Source of the DNA: Candidatus Minthosoma equi
GTDB lineage: Bacteria; Bacteroidota; Bacteroidia; Bacteroidales; Bacteroidaceae
Length of the DNA: 64,000 nucleotides
Reading direction: 5' to 3'
Assembly (NCBI GenBank): GCA_018064885.1
Contig: JAGHUI010000018.1
Span: 33,590 to 97,589 of the forward strand
Shown here: positions 20,601 to 26,091 of the stretch, piece by piece
Layout of the letters: each line of letters starts with the position of its first letter
How positions within the stretch are numbered: the first letter of the stretch is position 1
Translations under genes and position numbers: made by a program
Notes under the pieces: model-generated
The model's input: the letters and a program-made list of their open reading frames with translations, nothing else
Told to the model about the DNA's origin: nothing
The model's database searches: none

Positions 20601-21538
20601 CCGTTCTTCCCTTCAACTCCTGCTACAGTATTGTTGTTGATGACGTTAAGGCTGGTGTTGGCATCACCTACGAGACCACCCATGTAGGTTGTTCCTGTGA
20701 TATTGCTGGTATGAGTAACCTGGACAGTCTTTGCATCACAATAAGTCATGGAGTTGGTATTTGCAGTACCTTTAGAAGCACCAACGATACCGCCGACATA
20801 AAGGCCTGTTGTAGTATTTGAGAACGTAGCAGTAACGCCTGTCACGTCAACATTGTCAAGAGTTGTGTTGTTCTCCATACAACCGATAGCACCACCAAGT
20901 TGGTTGGTATTTGTTATCGTATTGGTGTATGTGAAGTTCACATTGCTTACAGCAACATTAGTGATATTTGCTTGCTTGACGTAACCTGCAAGACCGCCAA
21001 GACGAGTGTTTGCCGCCATATTTGCTGCTGTTGCTTGCAAGTAAACACCATTAATATTCAAGTTGTTTACCGTTGAAAGATCAGTCGTACTTTTACCCTG
21101 AATACTTGGGAACAGACCGTAATACATTTTACTGGTAACAGCAGCCACCTGAATGTTGCTGATAGTTTTGTTGTTACCATCGAAGTAACCACAGAATGCA
21201 TTACCTGTGTGACCAATCATTGATGCCCAGTCGTTACCTGTAAAGTCAGACTTACCACCAAGGTCAATATCGTTCATGAGTATCCAGTACTTGTTGCCGT
21301 ATGTCTTGCCAGTAGCAGTATTACCAAGCCTCATCTGGTCGCCGAGCCATGCCAGTTCTTCTGCATTGGTAATTTGAATGGCGAGAGTTTCAGAAGTACC
21401 GTTGTTTGTGGCCATGTCTGGTGCGGTCTTTGTTGTTCCATCCCATTTGGTATCCTGTCCCCACGCCTCACTCATTCCCGTCACTGCTATCGTGAGGAAG
21501 ATAATCAATCGGAGTATATATGTATTGTTTTTTGTCAT
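2648..21538 (-). CDS. Giant (6296-aa) repetitive secreted surface protein with GLUG and YGGG repeats
   Basis: A signal peptide (residues 1-28, ending EAWGQ) precedes a mosaic protein. Residues about 30-640 and 870-1290 carry GLUG-type repeats (GGLAGYV, VGGIVGAS, GLFGAVGH), as in adhesins and M26 peptidases. Ig-like segments with a YQWY or YKWY core lie near 790, 1370 and 1460. From about 1800 to 4600 dozens of short NIFGGG/VYGGG turns separate strand pairs, implying a very long beta-solenoid. Within this a module of about 500-550 residues occurs three times. Another GLUG-like stretch lies near 5400-5560. The last 70 residues (KAYPIGKGRINIES ... GIYIVGKQKLLIK) resemble a type IX secretion sorting domain. 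I infer a surface-exposed adhesin or fibrous protein. A lipoprotein gene ends 54 bp upstream, probably co-transcribed. Confidence 0.85.
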   Translation of the reverse strand: MTKNNTYILRLIIFLTIAVTGMSEAWGQDTKWDGTTKTAPDMATNNGTSETLAIQITNAEELAWLGDQMRLGNTATGKTYGNKYWILMNDIDLGGKSDFTGNDWASMIGHTGNAFCGYFDGNNKTISNIQVAAVTSKMYYGLFPSIQGKSTTDLSTVNNLNINGVYLQATAANMAANTRLGGLAGYVKQANITNVAVSNVNFTYTNTITNTNQLGGAIGCMENNTTLDNVDVTGVTATFSNTTTGLYVGGIVGASKGTANTNSMTYCDAKTVQVTHTSNITGTTYMGGLVGDANTSLNVINNNTVAGVEGKNGGKGFDVSISGTVSTFDAGGLLGYTTGGTHEIKNNAVSDIHITVGGDTKGGSIYLAGLVGYAKGSGSPSTRILMQGNTTEKAHVTMNGEVGHALYMGGFLGYADEHVNVYNNKVTTPNISITNNVNNETYVGGAVGRQNKNTIIDGMTVSGGSISGPSEKKTVINNKVFFVGGFIGQQNSSGATPAYVTNVFRNIAVSDININLGKYEPAGVINNHKFAVGGIAGSVNAPNKDANGLCGMPENIIFKGGSIYAPYAATSPTVPNFNSGTAAHNNLTTEAVTTIDALDKAKVKTWYYSDYELGLSSEFLNCTKVKDNDATPTTDTYRKNYTVTPTETGGISYITVNNSTFEKQNRYQDNDRDSWTVLWWTTQNSWAAGGPTAALFTNEEQPIYPQSNFGTVGTAELTKFPYYMYFYQGVANANYVEDAVATKIIKGIEGNMTEAAKSAPITLTISNNKENERGFAQRTISVKAVSNETDVTGSYTYQWYVNGKADGTGTTKTLTPHWRDGQGITVNALNGETVVATATYTLAPGVLHTKKSIADASAEKVRSDINGRGTKANPYIIDSETALRQWSYLSTAQTGTRWEDIAMPVDPMTNKASTLVYCHYNRAYYELGSDITMSNDAFVPISHVGYGSDGTWGSYSNNFIFQGNFDGKGHKISGLKITWGAGQYNGNKANIYHGLFGAVGHSTATAKWGDGTTTSNTVIQNLVIDNAKLTHDTQNSTFSYKKSYSHITADNYNNCMVGVLAGIVAANTTVQNIEIRGSKITDEGSSDYSLATMGLFVGGAIGSVQAQYNNENIPTNTIIKNIVVGTNIDLTHAKIQDVAIAQQGAYNVGGIIGRFASTNGNLTATQAVMPKYLLYTGSIKATSNTEGKKDAMISPVIAATRYSTNQTINLSNISKIWEGNNNGAEQLTVADALYYNFHISDASGNMHLVTEDYPNNVCGNGARAQDTHTDGNETAAGYLAQRYQGVNYNARYIDENTYSGDADGGKRMAVAILNSHDDITMFWEWKSGDKTPHMTETRTEGAYIVRDADTADKYNVVGPAATAGKYYKWYVDGVLQNNEHSSSITISADISDSNIKAEVYDDSSAPDPIATTQYLVIKGEFKVNTSISKDGDTYTVGITRGGVDLTTDNLNNRIAVSYQWYKGNAVNVNTATALSSTTKSITITKDQLGEVNNLFCHVVITTTGTDPKELFKGDISQYVRDATVVYLQYNDVTVKVDGEDKTYSKTNAGANSTSTTDSYGVKKVDYNANTTTYGKTPDNPVNSWAEAYALLNGYTEPTEAYITEYNTAHGTSFTTTNYDFSDEYNDGKGDYPYDVYKRDNFKRKVKPIEECTNNWENNIIVLMGLSTDEYFNKSETTMHTIDGKIANKPVTITGQWDGGTNYYGYLSNSSGDFSINADHKFENMGIGVLDKDISATASIRYRIYAHRWNVHAGKGLLMGWAAALEWGIEQTDANKKIYKITSADVSTGTPVGQYACDIAIMGGYLNDNTSMNPEMFEYINHGRDDIGQQIKIESGFWGPVCPGNRQTDSGNTINTYYTMGGPDHPAKTTITVDIDREWNDGINRNKFNSAMSPATVDIGCILTGNHEGTMYADVTLDILSGNMGRIVNGIKGAQRRQIKNPGSFTTNGVYRHTVKYGETWTPIAAPAPDSYFGRGVLNFDPSRTVNNNNVNKNERISVIELYCGGLGRGHNDGSYHPEVRSYFYGLSEVNIKGGTFYKTIYGSGAGGVNGIGTDKHHTDDDGIPYWNTKHETADANGKTPHVWYAPYEYIKKENSFNFVKIKVADNNSEDENLTSDGYVDLEKTRNIINITGGIFGSESKPVSIYAGGNGEADAALINPSSTKVGDVKNTYNTPNHQAGNMYGSTEGLTTQINISGDAKIYGSIYGGGKGSMRYYRYFLRAANEIVAYTTDNQEYTRIWNPKSSSNGDYNQNGGTDWNNIINSRKNADRYLNLGQVYGNSKVTISGNVEIFGNVYGGGEGVKDVTVDQLFSETDSEFGLSNQLSSKDAIIAYAGTATNRKRTAHVDWTKDNFVSFPNMGKIFGKAGVDISGDVTIHGNVYGGGQSGSIEGTTGVDIKGNVNIYGRVYGAGQGLEVDAAKDYKQIATIIGNATVNLSENATIWQDMFGGGQNAVVDGNTYFNMSGGHVAANVFGGGEGYVKKDAQGNYVKVNDKLVITSADVSGNTNVDITDGEIIWNRTSMEETAFGGMITIHTFTKNLGTVSDPIIDTKTYTDSELQALEKTLDQMKIELAGYEYTFVQEENHLAKGEIVWWNPNNQSLADNTVVDGKKYYNSKFYDEDKKTFKIEHNIFGGGHIACIVGTYNEGVLAENTGLATVSLTKGLFGDSLTTTNQWKDSFKDDTHPHFYVFGGGKGEHTKVGNSDVTVNIEGEYGDYTYEVEDPTEQLAKPRRALAAKPDGKLPVFDNTYGIPGFTVLGVLGGGYAGTVHNDTKVTVDGKTFLRRIYGGGFGDQESIANNTTGQVGHDTDVHVNGAHTYGDVFGGGAGVASKTVDLYNVARVLGKTSVTIADDANIYGKVYGGGDMACVGVAGTKNYTSSVSSASSKSSNIWTYSHSNHQTFVNILGGNIYGEVYGGGKGVKNGEANDYTKVGRIEGNTLVHIANSVYDEENDIWDVVPEATTDATVPNVWSRIYGGCAYGTVDGNTMVHTEGGMLGLNIFGGGYGDVVIQNDQTDSSSGASTASATLDQVLGRKATGDDNVTYANILGNTKVQIDGGSWIWNRKADTNGNITTWEDANKEITNGMDGFKELVAKILQVQSVADLEEIEAVKSISPDFFNLTTRQFFKNHNIFGGGNRACFVGTYSDADASSSVTPAASTGTSEVIINHSPIAVIKDDSGNDINMLNPSTVAGLCWYLGINNVSHPQFSVFGAGYGANTKVGNAIVKAQPGVQLDASGGLMHPDSPKYLNEESDLYAYLAFDSQIAESWESVTTDDKKKYYGYAGTNEGNTYMRYHASQLAWSLGAPNFTFMDIHGGGFSGYVVNDTKVETDCQLTVRNIFGAGLGYKPYGLTAETTQTAANAFNFGQVGRNSDVFIKSGIVSLNVYGGGAGVESYYVSDDATTKTDFPNIALVKGKTNVDVYGETIKIDENFPYAQALAGKRLERTIIFGSIYGGGDVANVGSAAKDATVLTGADSETFTSTVNIRGGAIQSQIYAGGNGRQADQCSITGDLPSPTYGYRNLGAVFGNTHLVVADADWDYPYSLPKGESQGGASPHIWNRIYGGCQNGTVYGNTLVEVNGGSIGHNIFGGGFGDDGTNLGHSTGDDEDEDASKMMGRANTIITSADVTGNTNIFINGGEMELTSYWHPDTRTWEPATITAQGQTYSPQYDVIARKFKINHNIFGGGNAACTVGGNTYVTLNKGMLKDKTPTVPGETTDKFFESNEWKEVYQKVGSPHFAVFGGGYGENTLITKDTHLDIKMKVSDGTDISSIPEIEEDKEYEHFLGERAVMDIVGGGYSGKVAGDTHVTVTEDVFARRVFGGGFYNTVHTSNIHLKSIDCYDVFGGGLMGDVEVATNVNIGEYKSGSTNKNIFIHGNVFGGNDVSGYINMNLDEGGYFKEESNEGGTNIRIYGGRIDHNVYGAGNGDYLYALDREGHDKVTVNEHYPLDPDDANSPEYDLVYTVPMRETMPSAKAASDAAKIVNINSWRPLTNRVNIEIKGYSDSANDPVTIKGDVYGGGNSATVQKVYASGTTNMTGDVTFNIGSHVNIGRVFMGCNGDALFTASEDNAYLTDFQKLNNLQLDDPIDWETDPSNHGISTLYLPTENEHRPLIYPHLLDLYFQPVEMNIQANLKWAGKDERVDPLTDLTNCTIGTFCCGGNRGNMNVYPETTGAKQGNVLDYLFPENLTITEKIIGGCNNANYEWFNSEKNTKIFHEGGYLLGEGHSPYPFIKITIKNKFNPAVVNGAYKGGNVYGGCYETGTVRGDITVDMKSDMLAGKSKATLEKSNELLATDPKYAALNVYGAGYGMESYVYGDTNVKFGEGVVCSQPGAENNFNATGVSANFVYGGGQQGNVIGVTNVDILNGHVFKSVTGGSYSGYVYGSTQIKVGYPTVYTLKPGNAGRYLLNRTDVNNTDIVNTDAEGNTTPVIKQYINLIPGDAITEGVYEAIYAKYNGENVDATDISTTKSDYFASDTKTPSVGWDNINIFIDEACYGGGYSLAQGSSVMANNTTVLKYTDDYNINNVYKSGALADLVGGNHKGTSAGFGGNTMMLIADQTNANGTPASREHISISHQEMKEVVLPTGTDLFGYYYKEPADKGGNYRYIYQAGTYTYGGTMPEGADDNKVYEYDGEGGVFGDGHLSYAEGFRAADLTGYGYAQHAPNSAKILNTFQRMDILRLKDNCLVLLGARDYATNATNKTPYSISRVGEIQMRSSINDKVALPKETSTVDNKTNYTYGYRNYMGLSNNIHYVGAIESDVKFNDATNFPWHDANGGLGTGNFAASYEKVKQDYIDHYYSDSHADKGNNTIFQKRNDGTAKNMIGIASGYALKIQNVYETIENNKVKDNLYYGPIYGVVQMRLVDVRQDEGGGYVYADNVHKRTPANTKTAADFLEATGNFVFPYSEMAGKYIVDDCFPSGYDQTKAGNGDATEEIHYWYVTGFNYYYNVHITGYTYDSSTDPIIFNSDNSDGLTVLSGLMEGQTPTIYSWKMRSGHPTDKSYSCDLESRNYDPDAKDNSGINLQRGSDGNYQHAYNLYFSGSNNTTYDQTGVYYSLPMNEALSKELSNKKMTGTLPELTGGDAKISFQLTDQADNTTSAYYNQHLKEPCYATLVLRAPYIKSVGDTQENGYIGIQYYYTKSGSGTQESPYTYTVVPDATKSLTATTDYYYYDSSIGEYIQIDFSKMYVKNGEEYSSVAKNEMSINGTTNYYFMAPRWYTYTIYLTIDYVQGPNIDGSITVENCALPGEMVRVNKKNVNIHADESFSADGYYWRIGKREKDSNGKWKFVDETTWTKDVATSNSAVGYDTYIQTEDAATKGKGFFQGSNYNKTGDYLDIPAYYYMNGYGIQLGISMTGLDQIFPVAMTDADQFVVHNYHRMKPRGAANVNLHLAEAVARAKAEPTELAQPRIYINDTEDLAGFVAFLDTIGTGKSDNNTTGHIVDGKEYVKLGAKQDNSSWIANLCEVPRYGEYAQFVVQNNMNVPAQYNPASIFKGTLHGNGHVFTDLAENKHIFTTNNGNIYNLGLASGNIASSNAAVGEGTDGTYHCCFEYNDGDSPIVYRMDGSSDNTYTVDDFRYGKVAYDLNQYYLDARYSIGASTSSDASYVENYFANGDYQYARQADRITGAVPGITYLRTGQLNAEPNYGSNETRHDKTHTIDKARAKDYVAALPAVDEVSHAATEADVTEGKAEKVGDKVIDTPASPAVPESRTGNYLPLFNSPQYEDLGLTEPMNDYLFWGQNLQQTPAAYPATIESHQNSAMTNRVYRAAGYYRTTQLDGYYYNAYNMYSGKMGTYVHNPKTTAIDFTCQADNETTDLSTYKEGLQTAANGRGAKTGGSIFYSPVADNATSFASFTVDNGITKNLLVYTPNADDETTNCYSVVNSTLKYDESTPEANIKGHHVVENGSLSTSYLHLVERAEESSPNNDFCNPIDFTATNRAWYTRKPLYYAKSNNDAWEGICLPFTVDKVEASLNGEITHFYGTPTTDEVSDPNTNYHTLHHEYWLRGLIAVGTEDAKTVGTFMRPGSETGLFAATDATTVSYAFNNDFFKDTYASHFYNYDHATDGDWYLSSHTYPDYLPLTQGTPYIVSFPGYRFYEFDLSSQFYNEMLKKYGSAQAPAQTVTFNATDNVDIPVTKAIETTANGYVHTGTFLATEKSESIYSMNATGTEFDKDYANVLPFRTYMTKAPGGGAKTRSFADTYIYIGGETTGIDTIQPEIDSPDQDNTEDSGDYLKAYPIGKGRINIESTYSTTLMVYTSAGQLYRVIEVRPGTETYSGFHPGIYIVGKQKLLIK
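10884..10916. repeat. REP-like palindromic element inside the giant coding sequence
   Basis: The stretch reads CCCCACCCTGACTCTCCCCC then TTAGGGAGGGA, matching the GC-rich palindromes found between genes at 33418, 40134 and 47855. It is read in frame and yields the residues YSLPKGESQGGASP just before an IWNRIYGGC repeat; the paralogous repeat near 12650 lacks this insert. Confidence 0.7.
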
Positions 21539-21592
21539 TGCTGTCTTTATTTTAGTTTTTTAAGTCTTTAAGTCTTAAGGTTTTAAGGTCTT

Positions 21593-22966
21593 TTATCTTA
21601 TTGTTAGTGGCGGTTCGTTGTCGTTGTCAGAGAGCACGTACAAGTAGTTTGGGTTGATCTTGACATAGACGTTGTAGTAGTGGCCGCCGAGGAATGAATT
21701 TTTCTCTTGGTTAGTATGCTGTTTCTTGCAACCGTCAGTTGCTGAACATTTGCCATTCAGACTGTTGGCTGGAAAGGTGAAATCGTTCTGTGCGACAGCG
21801 TTACGACGCGTCATTTGTCCATCGCGGTCATAGACGTCGTATGTGACGGTGAGGTGGAATTTCCTTAGAGCATTGACATTGCCGTCCTCATGATTCTTTG
21901 ACTGGAGGAACAGTATGTGTCCGAATTCCTTATATTTAAATGTATAGTCGTTTTCTTTTGCGATGTAGAAAGATTTTTCCTCGCTCTCTGATGTCCATTC
22001 AGTCATGACAGGTACAGGGGTGTTGTCATTATATGTCTCAACAGGAGTCGTTTCCATTGCAGAGTTGGCATTTGTGACATCCTTGAAAAGGGTATATTTT
22101 GTTGCCCTGTCGCCGCCGATGGAGAGTGCTGCGCTCTTGATGTGGATGTAGCGAATCTTGGCATATTTCTCGTCCAGGCCGAAGCAGAATCGCATTGCGC
22201 TGTAGAGGTGTTCCAGCATGTGAGCATCGTCAGTGAAGTCGGGGCATGCGCCGTATGCATTGGCATAGCCGTCTTTCTTCAGACGGCTCCATGTACGATG
22301 CTGGCGGGCAACAGTGATGTCGGTCGCTGTTACGGCAGGGAGATTCTCAATCTTCAGGTACTTGATGCTGGCAGGATCTCCTGGTGTGTCGGCAGATGGG
22401 TCGAACACCGTAGATTTGTCTTTCATCAGACTCATCTTCAAGCTGTTATTCTCGTCAAAAGGAGCATAGCAGTAGAACCAGTATTTTGTGTTGTTCCAAG
22501 GGAAACTGCCCGACTGTACTGCAGGGTTATCGTAGCCAAAGGTGTAGTGATACTGCTTAGTGTCCGGATTCATGTGCGAGATGCTGTTCTCGTCAAGCGT
22601 CATGCAGAAATTGTTGAGAAAAGCATATCTGCTGGAATTGGTTGTCTGCCCCATGCTTTCGTCATAGACGTAATAGTCGTTAGGTATGGCAGAACCTTGC
22701 TTGCGGCTTGTTGGAGTGCCATAGTCATTTGCGTAGAGTCCCCATACTCCGATGGTTTGAGGCTGCGGTGTGGTCAGCGGATCGAGATCCGTTAAATCAG
22801 CACGCGTGCCGATGCCGTCGTTTCTTCCGTCAACCCATGTGCCATCGTTGACAGCCACCGATACGTTTCTGACATTCTCGTCATCCTTGTCCAGACTGTC
22901 GTCAGAGCTGCAGGCGGTGAACATGGCGGCAGTCAGAAGCGCGAGTATTGCAAATTTATATCTCAT
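21593..22966 (-). CDS. Fimbrillin-like lipoprotein
   Basis: The N-terminus has a lipoprotein signal with lipobox FTAC (C19), followed by SSDD, a typical Bacteroidetes surface-lipoprotein start. GTRAD at about residue 53 resembles the Thr-Arg site where fimbrillins are trimmed in Porphyromonas. KYWFYCYAPF near residue 160 matches the KYWd...Y.F.AyaP core of fimbrillin-family (Mfa-like) proteins. Length of 457 aa fits the family. It lies 46 bp after a beta-helix gene and 54 bp before the giant gene, so these probably form one transcript. I infer a surface subunit or anchor; whether it polymerises cannot be told from sequence. Confidence 0.7.
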   Translation of the reverse strand: MRYKFAILALLTAAMFTACSSDDSLDKDDENVRNVSVAVNDGTWVDGRNDGIGTRADLTDLDPLTTPQPQTIGVWGLYANDYGTPTSRKQGSAIPNDYYVYDESMGQTTNSSRYAFLNNFCMTLDENSISHMNPDTKQYHYTFGYDNPAVQSGSFPWNNTKYWFYCYAPFDENNSLKMSLMKDKSTVFDPSADTPGDPASIKYLKIENLPAVTATDITVARQHRTWSRLKKDGYANAYGACPDFTDDAHMLEHLYSAMRFCFGLDEKYAKIRYIHIKSAALSIGGDRATKYTLFKDVTNANSAMETTPVETYNDNTPVPVMTEWTSESEEKSFYIAKENDYTFKYKEFGHILFLQSKNHEDGNVNALRKFHLTVTYDVYDRDGQMTRRNAVAQNDFTFPANSLNGKCSATDGCKKQHTNQEKNSFLGGHYYNVYVKINPNYLYVLSDNDNEPPLTIR

Positions 22967-23012
22967 ATTATATAACTCTAATTGTAAGCAAGTTAAGTGG
23001 TTCTGTTTTCTG

Positions 23013-25583
23013 TTATATTCCTCTCACCTTTCGAGTGTCGCTCGTTCCGTCAGAGTAGTGATGACGGATGATGGTGATGCCGTGAGAGAGTGGGGCAGCG
23101 AGGCGGGTGCCGTCGGTGGAGAAATACTCTGTGCGGACAATGTCAGCCATGTTCACTTGCATGCAGCCGATGCCAGTTGCCTCGTCGTCGAAAGAGAGGG
23201 CGAGCATTCTTGGAGGAGCAGGCGATGCAAGGTCTTTCTTTAGCGTGATGTAGCCTCGGTATGGATTGACCGTGATGGTTCCTGCACTCTTGTGATAGAA
23301 ACCGCTTGTCGTGCCGTCGTTCTTGAAGTAATAGATGTCGTAATCTCCGTTTGTAGGTATTTCTCGTTCCAATGTATATTTGCCAATGAACTGATACCTG
23401 GAATTGTCTGGGAAATACTTGAACTCAGATGCGCTCAGTTCCGTTTCAGCAAGCTGAGTATTCTTGTTTGTGGCGAGGTGCATGGAGTAGTTCTTTGGCT
23501 CAGCACTCTCGTCATCTGCATTCTCTATCTTGTAGATATATGGCTTGTTGCGTTCCGGTTCCTTCACTTCGTGGAGAGAGAGTATGCCTTGTTCTATTGA
23601 CACGATTTCGTAGAGAGTGACATTGTCCATGATGGTTGCGGCGAAAGGCAGCATCACCGTTCCGTAGCGGTTTGGACGATCCGTGCGAGAGTATGCCATG
23701 CCGTAGGTTTCTGTTGTAGTCTTGGTTGCATCATCGCCAGTCCATGCAAATCTGCTGTCTGTCAGCAATCTGTCAGGAGAGTCTGGGTTTACGCTATATC
23801 CTCCGTTTTGTGTCTCGTTATCACGAATCATGTTCACTACGTTCACCCATTCCAAATCTTGTACTGCGAGAACGCCATTGGCACCTTCACCAGTGAGAGT
23901 GATGTCAGGACGTGCCTTATAATTATTGTATGAATGGTTGTTGAGCTTGATCATGTTACCAGCAGTACCACGCTGCACGCAGATGTTTCCATAGTTGACA
24001 TCTTCGGCAAGGGTGAAGTAGGCATCAGCTGATACTGTAGCAAGGTCGGAACCTGCTACCGGTGAGGAGTTTTCTATTGTGTTATCAGATAAGTTGAGAT
24101 TATTGTAAAGATAGCAGTTTCCTTTAGCATCGCCATTCGCATCAGTACAAAGACCGCCGCCTAAGCCTGCTGAATTATTTTTAATAGTGCCTCCCTTAAG
24201 GTCTGTTCTATTAGAAGCTTGTGGCGAGATGAAAATAGCTCCTCCTTTGCCAGTTGCAGAATTGTCATGCAGGTATGCTGTTCCGTCTATAGATACATTG
24301 CCATTAGCAGCGTAGATAGCACCACCTTCGCCAGTTGACTCTACTTCTATTGTTTTTTGTTCTGTACTGTTCTTTATCCCTTCTGTATATGAGAAATTTC
24401 CTGGTATTACACTATTTCCATACATTTCACCTCCAGTCATATTCAGGTTTCCATAAGCCATATATATTGCACCTCCTTGGCTGGCGCTGTTATTGTAGAA
24501 TTTTACATTGTCTGATATATTTACAGTCATTTTATAGCTATTGTCAGCATAGTTTCTCCACACAGAACATATAGCACCACCCATTCCGTCTGTATGGTTG
24601 TTATATATTTCTCCACCGGAGATTTTCACTTCAACATTTCCTTTAGTAACATTTGTACCTCCGCCATCGCCAATGTTTAATGCTCCGCCATCGGTGCCAG
24701 AACGATTGTCATGAATACTGCCTCCTGTCATAGTGAAGAAACAATTAGCCATGTTTGAAGGTACACGAAATGCTCCCCCCTGATTGCCTGCAACATTATG
24801 ATGTACCTCGCCGCCGCTCATTGTAACACCGCCGTGTCCAAGTACAGCACCTGCATTAGAAGTGCTTATATTGTATGCAATGCTACCGCCAGAAATGTTG
24901 AGTCTGCAAGTTCCTGAATTCATACGAATTGCACATCCACCGCCTCTTTCTGTATTTAAAATGTTACCAATAATATTGCCGCCTTGAAGTTCTAAGGTGG
25001 AATAACCTTTTAACAGTATGCCGACATTATCTCCTCCAGCCGTACTATATCCTCCTGTAATAATACCGCCATTAACTTTCAGTATACCTTCTCCTTCTTC
25101 TGTGATAGCATCATCCCATATCCATGTCATAGGAGGATTGCCGTTCCATCTTTCATCATCCTTATAACTATCATGTACAGCAAGTTTTCCATAATGAGGA
25201 GTGTCTGGACGGCTGTCTTTGATTTTCAATGTAGTCCTTGTTTTCTCATTACTTCCACCTGCGACAGCAATCATACATCCGTCTGTCACGCCTGTCTTAT
25301 ATACATATCCATTAAGGTCAAGAGTGATTGTCTTGGCAGAATTGCTATTTGCATTTATTGCTATATGTCCTGAACTCAAATTATTAATGAGACCACTTCC
25401 AGTCGGTTCATTAACGGCATTAGCAATCAACTGGACAGTTTGACCGTTAGTGGCTGCTTGCAATGCTGCTCTGAGAGTGGTGTATTCTGTTTCTGTTTTG
25501 AGATTTTTCGCAACATTCTGTGCTCCTGCCATTTGTGGCAGCAGCATAACTGCTAGTGTGATGATTGTTATAATATATTTCAT
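23013..25583 (-). CDS. Secreted beta-helix protein with Pmp-like GGAI repeats and C-terminal sorting-like tail
   Basis: A signal peptide ends near residue 21 (QMAGAQ). Residues about 220-510 repeat patterns like GGAIYAANGNVSIDGTAYL and GKGGAIFISP, spaced 25-40 residues apart, the hallmark of polymorphic-outer-membrane-type parallel beta-helices. Then comes a beta-sandwich-like part with MLPFAATIMDN, seen in other surface proteins here. The tail (EYFSTDGTRLAAPLSHGITI onward, ending RKVRGI) is shared with the 719-aa protein upstream and resembles a short T9SS-type sorting tail. It is likely a surface-displayed or secreted adhesin; no catalytic residues were recognised. A TAnnTTTG promoter lies upstream. 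Confidence 0.75.
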   Translation of the reverse strand: MKYIITIITLAVMLLPQMAGAQNVAKNLKTETEYTTLRAALQAATNGQTVQLIANAVNEPTGSGLINNLSSGHIAINANSNSAKTITLDLNGYVYKTGVTDGCMIAVAGGSNEKTRTTLKIKDSRPDTPHYGKLAVHDSYKDDERWNGNPPMTWIWDDAITEEGEGILKVNGGIITGGYSTAGGDNVGILLKGYSTLELQGGNIIGNILNTERGGGCAIRMNSGTCRLNISGGSIAYNISTSNAGAVLGHGGVTMSGGEVHHNVAGNQGGAFRVPSNMANCFFTMTGGSIHDNRSGTDGGALNIGDGGGTNVTKGNVEVKISGGEIYNNHTDGMGGAICSVWRNYADNSYKMTVNISDNVKFYNNSASQGGAIYMAYGNLNMTGGEMYGNSVIPGNFSYTEGIKNSTEQKTIEVESTGEGGAIYAANGNVSIDGTAYLHDNSATGKGGAIFISPQASNRTDLKGGTIKNNSAGLGGGLCTDANGDAKGNCYLYNNLNLSDNTIENSSPVAGSDLATVSADAYFTLAEDVNYGNICVQRGTAGNMIKLNNHSYNNYKARPDITLTGEGANGVLAVQDLEWVNVVNMIRDNETQNGGYSVNPDSPDRLLTDSRFAWTGDDATKTTTETYGMAYSRTDRPNRYGTVMLPFAATIMDNVTLYEIVSIEQGILSLHEVKEPERNKPYIYKIENADDESAEPKNYSMHLATNKNTQLAETELSASEFKYFPDNSRYQFIGKYTLEREIPTNGDYDIYYFKNDGTTSGFYHKSAGTITVNPYRGYITLKKDLASPAPPRMLALSFDDEATGIGCMQVNMADIVRTEYFSTDGTRLAAPLSHGITIIRHHYSDGTSDTRKVRGI

Positions 25584-25653
25584 TCAATTAGTCTTAAAGG
25601 TTTCTTGTGTGCTTTGATGTTTCAGATTAAGCGGTTTGTTGCTTGTTCTGAAC

Positions 25654-25672
25654 AACTTTGCTTGCAAAGTTA
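25654..25672 (-). promoter_or_regulatory. Candidate promoter -7 box within a palindrome, for the beta-helix gene
   Basis: On the minus strand TAACTTTG (25672-25665) matches the Bacteroidetes -7 consensus TAnnTTTG. It overlaps a perfect inverted repeat AACTTTGC-TT-GCAAAGTT (25654-25671), a possible operator. The matching -33 TTG is weak. It lies about 80 bp upstream of the ATG at 25583. Confidence 0.5.
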
Positions 25673-25832
25673 TAAAAAATATCTTAAAATGCAGCTGTTT
25701 TTCTTGCTTTTTTCATGTTATTGGCACTAAAAAATGGATAATAATGTGTGTTTTGGCATTAGGCTGCATAATAAAGCACAAATATATCACTCTCTCCCTA
25801 TGGGAGAGGACGCCAAGGGAAAGGATTTCGGG

Positions 25833-25919
25833 GCCTCCAACCTAAGACAAAGAGTACAACCTACCATGCGGAAGATTTATGCCTCCAACCTAAGTCAAAA
25901 AGTACAACCTACCATGCGG
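25833..25919. repeat. Direct repeat of about 39 bp (two copies)
   Basis: GCCTCCAACCTAAG.CAAA.A then GTACAACCTACCATGCGG occurs at 25833-25871 and 25881-25919, with only two differences seen. It follows a REP-like palindrome at 25792-25816 (CTCTCCCTATGGGAGAGG). No coding sequence covers it; the 640-bp spacer 25584-26222 holds only this and the two inverted repeats described next. Confidence 0.85.
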
Positions 25920-25935
25920 GGTGAAATAAAGTGAA

Positions 25936-26030
25936 CACGAACCTCGAAGAGCTCGGCGTAGCCAATACCATCCGGATGGCGTGGCTCTGAGGAGCCATTA
26001 TTAGCTACGCTGAGCTCTTCGAGGTTCGTG
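25936..26030. repeat. Long inverted repeat (27-bp arms, one mismatch)
   Basis: Arms at 25936-25962 and 26004-26030 (CACGAACCTCGAAGAGCTC... against its reverse complement) pair at 26 of 27 positions. Smaller palindromes (ATCCGGAT; TGGCTC-TGAG-GAGCCA) sit inside. It could be a miniature mobile element or a strong mRNA structure. There is no T-run typical of a terminator. Confidence 0.85.
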
Positions 26031-26091
26031 AAATTCGTAAGATTCGTGTTTTAAAAAATAGGTTGGGTTAGGTTGAGATTTATTTCTCGTT

